A stretch of DNA of 39,987 bases from assembly GCF_004359215.1 (NCBI RefSeq), contig NC_090627.1:1193460-1233446 (forward strand). Direction: 5' to 3'. Of this stretch, positions 33,354-39,987 are shown one piece after another. The notes below the pieces were generated by a model that made no database searches, had not been told where the DNA came from, and saw only the letters and a list, made by a program, of their open reading frames with translations. How positions within the stretch are numbered: the stretch's first letter is position 1; every line of letters begins with the position of its first letter. The stretch comes from Bremia lactucae. Taxonomy: Eukaryota > Oomycota > Peronosporomycetes > Peronosporales > Peronosporaceae. The translations under genes and the position numbers were made by a program.

Positions 33354-35612
33354 ATGAGGACGCCCATTTTGTTCAAAATTAAATGGGGCATTGTGCCACC
33401 AGTGGTATTGATACTGCTCTTAATACTGCTTTTAAATCATACAAGCACAAGCTTCACGATGCCAGTGTCGCTACCGACGAATGTAAGTGGTACGAATGGG
33501 ATACTTATGAGCGCCACAGATTATTGGGCGGAAGATCATCCGTACAAAAATCAATCGCTCTGGAAGCGTCTACCAAACGGTAAAGTAGTTGCGAACAACG
33601 ATTCAGGCGTCAGAAGCTTTGCCAACTTTCGGGATGCAGTCGAAGCCAAAACGCCATGGATTTCTCGCTGGGTGCTCTCACCCGAAGGCCGTCACACTTT
33701 AAAGAAGGACATTCCTCGATTATTAATGTACAATCTCGTATCGCCAATGGATTACGGAAAGTCCATCCGGTCTGACAACGTTCGCCGCCGTCGCAACAAA
33801 GCAATTGGAATGTTTGCCGCAGATAATTTAGCGCTTCCGCTCATTAAGTCTTTAGGTCGTGTTGCGTGGAACCTTATCCAGAAACATTATGTGGGGTACT
33901 TTGAGGACGAGCTCTTCACTCAGCGTCTAAAACTCATGAACTCTAGTGAGATTATAAAAGAATTTAATCTTACATTGTCAGACGAAGCGATTGCAAACGC
34001 ACAAGAGCAAGAGGATCGTCCAAATACGACATGCCCGTTTATATACGATGGAGAAAGTCAGCGATCAGCACACTACGCACAATATACATCAGCCTTTGTG
34101 CCGTACGAAGGCTATTCGGATCAGTATTACACCCAAGATGATTTACCACCTCCAACATTTCCAGCAGACAGCTACCCGTGGCTATGGTCTTCACGTATTG
34201 CGACAGCGAGAGCTCTAGCGTCGCAGCTTATACAATCACTTGACATGGATGATGAAGACGTCGATGAAATCTTAAGCGTTTCTTGTGCACCAAAGTGCGT
34301 TCAGTCGACTAGCACTCGATCGTCTCGCATGCTCGTTCATCAACTCAAAAGTTCATTCGACACTGCCAATAATTCATCGATACCGCTTAGCGACAGAAAT
34401 TTAACTCAAGTGCTTAATAAAAATATTTCTCAAGGTGAGAAAGCAATGAAACCTCATGATATGAAAGCCCTTGATCAGATTCAAGTGCGGCTGCAGGAAT
34501 TTTACTTTGACACAGGTATTCCCCGACTCACCAGTCGCTCAAATACATCGCACTCGATATTTATGTCGCTTGCCGAATTTCTGCAAGAAGTTAATAGCGC
34601 GAATGGCGGTGACTTATCAAATAGTAGTTTTGATGACGAAAAGGATATTGAGCTAGAAATGGTTGCAAGAAGTCAAGTCTACACGGCGCTAACTCACTTT
34701 TATTCGTACCTAACCGTTGACAAGGATCCAAACAACGCCTCATTTAAGCGAAATGCTTCCAGTGTTAATTGCTCAATTGAGCAACCGTGTCTGTTACAAT
34801 CTGGAGTGACAGTGTACACCCCACCGTTGACAACGATGCCATTGCTTCAAACCTTTGCGGATACTAACTTGAATTCGTCATTAAAACGAGAATTGCGTCT
34901 GAAGGCATTGAAGGATTCAACTCAGGTTGCATTCGAAGCCGAGCAAAGAGCACTTAAACATGGTTTGCAAGGTCCTTCGACAGTCTGGTTCTCAACTTTT
35001 GATCGGGATGTGGATGAATTTGCCGATGCTTTGCTAGGCACGATCAACTTATCAATCCGTGAAGATCCTGGACCGCCTTCCCCGTTGCATGTATATGAAA
35101 AGCACATGAACGGGCGTGTTGCTATCTTCGACGAATTGGTTTCGTACTACGCAGACACGAATCATGAAACGATCATGTTGATGAAACAGAATCGCAGCAT
35201 TGTGATCGACGTGTTTGAGAAGAGCGACCTCATTCAGCTCATTGATTTTATGACAAACCAAGTCAAGATCCTAGAACAATCGATACATTCCTATGTGCAA
35301 ATTCGAGCAACTAATCCAGTGTACCAAGAAGTGGTAAATGCTACATTACGAAAGGACACGTATAATGGAAGCGAGTATACTCTAATAGAGTATGGCTTTG
35401 TACTCCCAGCTACAAACGACAAGAATGTACTCTTTCGCGATATGAAGCTCCCAATTCCGTTTCATCTTATACTACGGCTCGTTGTGCGATTCCAAGAGAG
35501 TCAATTGCTCTTACCACAAGAGTCTCGCCAGCTTTTAATATGTTTAGCGATGGCATTAAATCATCTATCCTTTTACCGCTGCCGGCCCACTAAACCCTCT
35601 TCTAACGAATAA
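33354..35612 (+). CDS. Unrecognised type II membrane glycoprotein, 752 residues
   Basis: I do not recognise the family. The frame is open from a GTG at 33348, but the first ATG is at 33354. A short basic N-terminus is followed by a strong hydrophobic anchor (about residues 12-28, VPPVVLILLLILLLN), predicting a signal anchor with the rest in the lumen or outside. The lumenal part has about twenty N-X-S/T sequons, very few cysteines and an acidic stretch (SLDMDDEDVDEI). No RXLR, kinase, glycosyltransferase DXD cluster or protease motif stands out. It is an uninterrupted frame of over 2.2 kb, so it is surely coding. The last about 50 codons are also open in another frame, so a late frameshift or small intron near 35450 could alter the C-terminus. 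It is convergent with SDHAF2, stops 74 bp apart. Confidence 0.8.
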   Translation: MRTPILFKIKWGIVPPVVLILLLILLLNHTSTSFTMPVSLPTNVSGTNGILMSATDYWAEDHPYKNQSLWKRLPNGKVVANNDSGVRSFANFRDAVEAKTPWISRWVLSPEGRHTLKKDIPRLLMYNLVSPMDYGKSIRSDNVRRRRNKAIGMFAADNLALPLIKSLGRVAWNLIQKHYVGYFEDELFTQRLKLMNSSEIIKEFNLTLSDEAIANAQEQEDRPNTTCPFIYDGESQRSAHYAQYTSAFVPYEGYSDQYYTQDDLPPPTFPADSYPWLWSSRIATARALASQLIQSLDMDDEDVDEILSVSCAPKCVQSTSTRSSRMLVHQLKSSFDTANNSSIPLSDRNLTQVLNKNISQGEKAMKPHDMKALDQIQVRLQEFYFDTGIPRLTSRSNTSHSIFMSLAEFLQEVNSANGGDLSNSSFDDEKDIELEMVARSQVYTALTHFYSYLTVDKDPNNASFKRNASSVNCSIEQPCLLQSGVTVYTPPLTTMPLLQTFADTNLNSSLKRELRLKALKDSTQVAFEAEQRALKHGLQGPSTVWFSTFDRDVDEFADALLGTINLSIREDPGPPSPLHVYEKHMNGRVAIFDELVSYYADTNHETIMLMKQNRSIVIDVFEKSDLIQLIDFMTNQVKILEQSIHSYVQIRATNPVYQEVVNATLRKDTYNGSEYTLIEYGFVLPATNDKNVLFRDMKLPIPFHLILRLVVRFQESQLLLPQESRQLLICLAMALNHLSFYRCRPTKPSSNE

Positions 35613-35686
35613 TCAGAACCCGACTAAAGAATATTCGTCGTACTAAGTTTACGATAGAGAAAATAAAAGAGATTATTTCGTAAGCC
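35613..35686. terminator. Convergent 3' spacer of the orphan gene and SDHAF2
   Basis: Only 74 bp separate the two stop codons. AAATAAAA near 35660 may serve as a poly(A) signal on the + side; transcripts probably overlap. Confidence 0.35.
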
Positions 35687-36229
35687 TTAGTTGCTCATAA
35701 ACTTTTTGTTTTCGGCAAACCCGTCGATGGAGGCCTTCCCAAGTGGGGACGTAAGGCAATACTCTTGTAGTCTTTTCATCATCGATGTGTCGAGTTTTGA
35801 AGGTACAGGATTCTTGCCGGAAATGTAATTGAAAATGTCAATCGTTTCTTCGTTCAATATCTCCTCGTACTGCTGCAGCTCGTCGCTCGTGAGCTTCATG
35901 ACGTTCTCACTCGCCCACCGGCCGAGAAGTAGATCCACTTCAAGCCAACCACGCTGTTTACTGCGATAAATGATGCGCTTGCGATTCGCTTCGTCCGTGC
36001 TGACCACGTGGTCGCCCTGACTGCTCGTTGGAAACTCGCTCTTGATTGCGAGATGGTCCGCGCGGATCGCAGCGCTGCGCTCAAGCGCTTGCTTCGCCTG
36101 ATCTTCTGATATGCTCTTTAAAAACAATTGATTCTCCACGTCTGATCCCGCTGACGTCGCAAGCAGCCGCTGCAGCCTCGAACGACTTCGCGCGGTCGCT
36201 CCCATCGACGTCAGTTTTGCGCGGAACAT
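35687..36229 (-). CDS. SDHAF2: Succinate dehydrogenase assembly factor 2 (SDH flavinylation factor), mitochondrial
   Basis: Single-exon frame of 180 residues, ATG at 36229. The family (Sdh5/SDHAF2) promotes covalent FAD attachment to the succinate dehydrogenase flavoprotein in the mitochondrial matrix. The first about 28 residues are rich in Arg, Ser and Ala with no acidic residue (MFRAKLTSMGATARSRSR), a good mitochondrial targeting signal. Residues about 82-160 hold the family domain with RKRIIYRSKQRGWLEVDLLLG, ASENVMKLTSDELQQYEEIL and DIFNYISGK. Length fits the eukaryotic family. It is divergent from V-ATPase E across 150 bp and convergent with the orphan membrane protein. Assignment by motif is strong. 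Confidence 0.9.
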   Translation of the reverse strand: MFRAKLTSMGATARSRSRLQRLLATSAGSDVENQLFLKSISEDQAKQALERSAAIRADHLAIKSEFPTSSQGDHVVSTDEANRKRIIYRSKQRGWLEVDLLLGRWASENVMKLTSDELQQYEEILNEETIDIFNYISGKNPVPSKLDTSMMKRLQEYCLTSPLGKASIDGFAENKKFMSN

Positions 36230-36379
36230 AGTGCTAATAATTGTAAAAATACCAAATGAAGGAATATTTTCTTAAGTCCGAAACGGAACGCGAAGATCGT
36301 AAAATTCGAATAGCGAGCGCACTAGATAGCCTCGTGTCCGTGCAGAGCGCCTAGAAGAAAGACCAAACACACATTCACT
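36230..36379. promoter_or_regulatory. Bidirectional promoter region, SDHAF2 / V-ATPase subunit E
   Basis: The 150 bp between two divergent ATGs must hold both promoters. On the minus strand TATTCCTTCATTTGG (36252-36266) resembles the GH5 copy C promoter (CATTCTTCATTTGG) with one extra base, and lies about 23-37 nt before the SDHAF2 ATG. No equally clear core is seen toward V-ATPase E. Confidence 0.45.
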
Positions 36380-37197
36380 ATGAACGCATCAGATGCTGAT
36401 CGACAAATCCAGCAAATGGTCAACTTCATTCTGCAGGAGGCGCACGAGAAGGCGAATGAGATTCGCATCAAGGTAATTTTTTTTTATTTTCTCGCCTTTG
36501 TCTTCGTCATATCAACACACAAGTGCTCGATCCTTTTATCCAGACAGAGCATGATTTTAACTTGGAAAAGCAAATGCTTGTCCACAATGCCAAAATCAAA
36601 ATCCAAGAAGAATTCACACGCAAGGAAAAGGAGCGCGAGATTAACAAGCGCATGTACGTACGACCTCCAATGGCTTTCTTTAATTGCTTTGAATACTACG
36701 TGTATCCTACTTGTTGTAGTGCACGCTCGGCTGAGATTGGTGCGTCGCGACGACAGAAGATGATTGCGCGAGACCAGCTCTTACAGACGCTCCTTGCAGA
36801 TGGACAAGCTCAATTAAAGAGCTATACGACCGCCGACGACAAAAACACGACGCTATTACGTGAGTTGATTGTCCAAGGTCTGATTAAATTGATTGAAACG
36901 GATGTAGTCGTGGCCGTACGTGCACAAGACGTGCCTCTCGCAGAGACAATTGTGCAAGACGCGACGGAGAAATACATTGCGATTATGAAAAAGGAAGCGG
37001 ATTTGGATGTGAGCAAAGTCAAAGTGTCGCTTAATAAGGTGGAAGAAGGTATGCTACCCGAATCCAAGGCTGGTGGCGTCATTTTGTATGCAAAACAAGG
37101 CAAGATTATATGTGATAACACTCTCGACACGCGTCTGAATCAGATCTATTATGATCTCAAGCCCACGGTGCGCAAAATGCTGTTTCCAACGCCCTAA
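36380..37197 (+). CDS. V-type H+-ATPase subunit E, two introns
   Basis: Three exons: 36380-36472, 36544-36653 and 36720-37197, giving 226 residues, the usual family length. Subunit E is a peripheral-stalk component of the V1 sector that holds the catalytic head while the rotor turns, acidifying vacuoles and endosomes. Exon 1 reads DADRQIQQMVNFILQEAHEKANEIRIK. Intron 1 (71 nt, GTAATT...CAG) leads to TEHDFNLEKQMLVHNAKIKI. Intron 2 (66 nt, GTACGT...TAG) splits an Ile codon so that INKRI joins ARSAEIGASRRQKM. The C-terminal part has the family layout around GGVILYAKQGKIICDNTLDTRL. Intron 2 is a multiple of three with no stop, so retention would only add 22 codons. Divergent from SDHAF2 and convergent with the phosphopantetheinyl transferase. 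Confidence 0.92.
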
Positions 37198-37291
37198 AGC
37201 CGTACACTGAACGATCAAGAGCTCGCGTCTTTGCCACTTAACAATAAAAAAAAGTCAATAAAAACTCTTTTTTTTTTCAATGACCCCTCCT
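37198..37291. terminator. Convergent 3' spacer of V-ATPase E and the phosphopantetheinyl transferase
   Basis: AATAAA-type signals lie on the + strand at about 37243 and 37258, followed by a long T run (37268-37277). The 94 bp between the stops serves both genes. Confidence 0.45.
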
Positions 37292-38198
37292 TTACCTCTT
37301 TATCGATTGCAGCAAGTCTTTGATACTCCACTGTTGCCATACTGGAGACGTCTTTGTGTCAGTCGAGGAATGCTCGATAAAGAGAGAGTTTCCAGGAAAT
37401 ATTGAGCTCGTCTCGGGCTTCCACATTGCCGAGAACGGTCCGTAAGCAAGGGTTACTAAATGCTCCGAATCGACTAACTTGGATCGAAACTGCCAGTCTT
37501 TTGACCGCTTGCCATCGAGAAAGAGCTCCCATTGATCTTCTTGACACGAATTAGTGCGAATAAACTCGGCCCGCTGTAAGGAATAGCCTAAACCAATGCC
37601 AATTGCTTTAATAAACGCTTCTTTTAGGGACCAGAGAGCATAAAACCGCGCATATTGGTCATCTTCGGTATTTGGAAACGCGGTTCCTCGAATGTAGTCC
37701 CATTCTCGTAAGCTAAAGTGCGCCTCAAAAGCGCGAAAAAAATCGATAATAGACGTTTTGCTACGTGGTCGATCACTGAGCCGCACAACGTCCACGCCGA
37801 TCAAGGCACGAGAATCACTAGCGATGGCCACGATGGTGCCATGATGCGAGACGTTGAAATTCCAGGACGCAGGCGCAGATGTCTGGGTAGGGCGACTCCA
37901 ATATGGTTTATTCTACAAAAGTTTTTTAATTTCTATAAGGCATTATTTTATTATTATTATTATTATACCCTACCTCGGGTGTGCGTGCAATGTTAATAGC
38001 GTCGTATTTTATTCCAAACAGGTTGTGAATGAGCTGTCGCTGCAGCAAACGACTGGCAAGCGCTAGTTTCTGATCCTTTGCATACACGAAGCGAGACACT
38101 TGCTTTTGCTCTTGGTCTGGTATCTGAAGCAGAAGCTGATGCCATTCCGAGGAAGATGTATCCCACGTCTTGACGTCAATGTAGTTAAGACACCGCAT
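37292..38198 (-). CDS. 4'-phosphopantetheinyl transferase, Sfp/AASDHPPT type, one intron
   Basis: Two exons on the minus strand: 38198-37974 and 37912-37292, joined across a 61-nt GT-AG intron, giving 281 residues. The frame is open upstream to a GTG at 38219, but the ATG at 38198 aligns with the start of animal AASDHPPT. The enzyme moves phosphopantetheine from CoA to a Ser of acyl-carrier, peptidyl-carrier or aminoadipate-reductase-type proteins in the cytosol. Motifs in order: FVYAKDQKLALASRLLQRQL, then RTPE joined to NKPYW across the splice (the usual RTxxxKP), FNVSHHG (residues 94-100), GVDVV with Mg-binding Asp116, and WSLKEAFIKAIGIGLGY with Glu173 and Lys177. All key residues are present. 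A second-exon start alone would lose half the fold, so the intron is required. Convergent with V-ATPase E. Confidence 0.9.
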
Positions 38199-38657
38199 CA
38201 ATTGATTATCAATTCTCACGCGCTGATTAGCTAAAATAGTTAAGCTGCTAATTTCTATTTCGCTCTACCATGCCTGGCTGGCTCTTTTGAATAATTACGT
38301 TTCGAAGAACCGCCTTAAAAGGCAAACATCGAGAATATGGTATTTAATTACAGACTTGCCTAAAAAAACCAAATATAAATTCTGATGAATATTAGCCATA
38401 ACTTTTTAGCTTATCCAATGTCGAGGATTATGGCTCCTTTGTACGATGTCGAGGAACTTTTACAGAATGGCAAAAAATGGCGACTGTGATAGCTCACGAA
38501 ATTTTTACTACAAACAAAGGAATTACAAAGTGGGATGCAAAGAGATTCTCCGGCGTCTCTCAAGCCAACACAAGTATGCTCAAGCTCCGGTTCAGAATTA
38601 ATAGGCTCGCGCGGTCAAAAACCGAAGCAACTGCTCCACGCTAAGAGACTGTCCTCC
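38199..38657. other. Upstream spacer of the phosphopantetheinyl transferase, to the gypsy LTR
   Basis: No coding frame or RNA gene was recognised. It holds the 5' flank of the transferase; no good Inr/FPR match was seen near the ATG. Confidence 0.45.
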
Positions 38658-39110
38658 TGTAACGGGTGTATAGTTACATGAAATTAACACTTAAAGGTTG
38701 TTAATTAATATATCATCGAAAAGGTAGATAATATTTGGAGGATATTGCTTTATATAGTAATGTTCAGAATTCTTATCCATAAACAGGTATAGGCCATTAT
38801 ATCTATTTATTCCGCAGACTAATCAGCTGTAGAGATAAACAAAAGAGAGATACAATTAAGATAAGATAAAAATTCAATTGCATGTTTGATATTAGATTAC
38901 ATTTAAGTTAGCATTCACAAGATACATAGAAGAGATACTTAATTATATTAATACAGTTTTTACTTACCCCTCTTTAAGCTAGTTACCTTAAAGAGAAGTC
39001 TTCCTCTGCACGTACTAGTGTACGTGAAATAACGTGAGGCACCACTCGCAACTGAAGCAGTGCGAAATGGACTTGTACTGAAGCAGTACAAGTCGTAGTG
39101 CCCCGTTACA
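38658..39110 (+). repeat. 5' LTR of a Ty3/gypsy element
   Basis: The ends are TGTAACGGGTG and GCCCCGTTACA, an inverted terminal pair beginning TG and ending CA, 453 bp apart and 50 bp before a gypsy gag start. The other LTR lies outside the window, so the borders rest on the terminal repeat alone. The 3' third enters the hairpin-rich zone. I could not match the sequence after 39110 to a tRNA 3' end. Confidence 0.65.
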
Positions 39111-39987
39111 CCTTGTAGCACTTTGTAGTCCGTCCAAGGACCACAATTCCCACATCTAACATGGACATGTTAGATGATAGTGGGAATACGCAATACGTTT
39201 CCCCTGAAAGCTACTCCTTTCCAAGTGATATAGAAAGGAGTGCGGTTGAACGAATGAGTTCGGCCGTAAAAAACGATGTAATTTTGGTAATTCGGTCCAA
39301 TTTGGACAGAGACGCCCTCCACCCAACCATCGCCAAATTCATACAACATGAACTTGACGAGATGAAGGAAAAAGTAGCCTTGCTGAATCAGCAAGGCTCT
39401 CAACAGGCGGAACTGTTGAGGTTACAACAGGTACAGACCCCTGTATCTGGGATGTCGCAAACGCGTCGTCCCTATATTTTAAAGTTTGACATCCCTAAGT
39501 ATAGGGGAATCGAAGAAGACTTCTTTTTGAGATGGTTTGTCGAGTTGGACGATGCCATAAGAGTACGTCACATCATTGACGAGCAAATGCAAGTCGCATT
39601 CGCTCAATCAAATTTGGCAGGTCGTGCCAAAACTTGGGCATTGGGCCTTAAGTTGCGCGACCCATACGTCTTTGGGTCGCTAGAGGCTCTTAAAGCCCGG
39701 CTCAAACAGACATTTGAACCGCCAAGGGCTGAGTTCAGAGCTCGTTCAGAGCTTTTGAAACCCAAGCAAGGCAAGCGTGATGTTCACGCATATGCCCAGC
39801 ACATACGACTCTTAGCGAGTAGTATAACTAATAACCCAGTTCATGAACACACGTTGATTACGGTGTTCATGCAAGGTCTTACGGATGGTCCCGTAAAGAC
39901 CCACCTGTTCCGCTTGGAACTGGATACGCTTGAAGAAGCAATATCCGTTGCGGAACAGGAGGACTTTAGCTTGAGACAGGCTCAAGC
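38970..39987 (+). repeat. Train of short perfect inverted repeats (LTR end, leader and gag)
   Basis: Perfect stems read from the sequence: 38970-38995 (9 bp), 39009-39026 (7), 39070-39094 (10), 39154-39175 (10), 39213-39241 (9), 39376-39398 (11), 39399-39420 (8), 39613-39631 (7), 39657-39680 (8), 39842-39871 (9) and 39969-39987 (7). One more, 39875-39901, is 10 bp with one bulge. Between them lie many 5-6 bp stems. Loops are 1-12 nt. Confidence 0.85.
39161..39987 (+). CDS. Ty3/gypsy Gag, 3' truncated by window
   Basis: The frame is open from ATG 39161 to the last base, 275 codons with no stop. An N-terminal acidic, Ser-rich region and a predicted coiled stretch (FIQHELDEMKEKVALLNQQ) lead to the retrotransposon-gag domain. 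That domain is marked by FDIPKYRGIEEDFFLRWFVELDDA, LAGRAKTWALGLKLRD, SLEALKARLKQTFEPP and LLKPKQGKRDVHAYAQHIRLL, and continues with FMQGLTDGPVKTHLFRLE and TLEEAISVAEQEDFSLRQAQA. Gag packages the element RNA into particles. Unlike every other element in the window it is undamaged as far as seen, so the copy is probably young. The coding sequence is unusually dense in inverted repeats. Family assignment is firm; activity is inferred. Confidence 0.88.
   Translation, partial: MDMLDDSGNTQYVSPESYSFPSDIERSAVERMSSAVKNDVILVIRSNLDRDALHPTIAKFIQHELDEMKEKVALLNQQGSQQAELLRLQQVQTPVSGMSQTRRPYILKFDIPKYRGIEEDFFLRWFVELDDAIRVRHIIDEQMQVAFAQSNLAGRAKTWALGLKLRDPYVFGSLEALKARLKQTFEPPRAEFRARSELLKPKQGKRDVHAYAQHIRLLASSITNNPVHEHTLITVFMQGLTDGPVKTHLFRLELDTLEEAISVAEQEDFSLRQAQ

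Noticed and set aside
33354..33480. Secreted RXLR-type effector in the orphan gene or in small frames near the GH5 genes
   Set aside because: The N-terminus is an uncleaved-looking anchor and no RXLR-EER pattern follows; no other frame combines a signal peptide with such a motif.
37718..37996. A 92-codon + frame over the phosphopantetheinyl transferase
   Set aside because: Antisense to conserved transferase motifs and running through the intron and ATT repeat; no family resemblance.
38658..39987. CRISPR-like array in the repeat-dense end of the window
   Set aside because: The repeats are different palindromes with no common unit or spacer, inside a eukaryotic gypsy element.

Overview
The window is a nuclear segment from an oomycete, most likely a peronosporalean (Phytophthora or downy-mildew lineage). 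The evidence is: long GH5 exo-1,3-beta-glucanase-type genes with a C-terminal membrane anchor, very short GT-AG introns (61-71 nt), an Inr/FPR-like core promoter, and abundant decayed Ty1/copia, Ty3/gypsy and hAT elements. No species can be named from this alone.

Layout. 1-4.8 kb: two GH5 glucanase genes in tandem on the + strand; the first is cut by the window edge. 4.8-27.5 kb: a transposon graveyard. It holds a gypsy integrase scrap interrupted by a 2.36-kb hAT element (5403-7757), a tRNA-like relic, a scrambled copia cluster (8.7-11.5 kb), a decayed minus-strand copia (11.5-15.0 kb), two fragments of another copia family on + (15.4-17.2 and 18.7-22.6 kb), and a nearly full-length minus-strand copia (22597-27453) with both LTRs, a 5-bp target duplication and a half-tRNA-iMet-type primer site. 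28.9-31.0 kb: a third, complete GH5 gene in inverted orientation, close kin of the first. 31.0-33.4 kb: gene-free. 33.4-38.2 kb: a compact block of four intact genes: an unrecognised type II membrane glycoprotein (+), the mitochondrial SDH assembly factor SDHAF2 (-), V-ATPase subunit E (+, two introns) and a Sfp/AASDHPPT-type phosphopantetheinyl transferase (-, one intron). 38.66 kb to the end: the 5' LTR and an open gag frame of a young-looking Ty3/gypsy element running off the window.

How the genes relate. The three GH5 enzymes share both catalytic glutamates, a signal peptide where the N-terminus is present, a C-terminal membrane span and a cytosolic YSP(L/I) tail, so they are probably cell-surface cell-wall-glucan hydrolases. 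The first two copies and the third are separated by the transposon block and lie in opposite orientations. The four-gene block is ordinary housekeeping apart from the orphan membrane protein; SDHAF2 and V-ATPase E are divergent over a 150-bp spacer, and the other two junctions are convergent with 74- and 94-bp spacers.

The most unusual signal is in the last kilobase. The 3' part of the gypsy LTR, the leader and the gag coding frame are tiled almost end to end with short perfect inverted repeats (stems of 7-11 bp), one of them centred on the gag start codon. I know of no standard feature that explains this.
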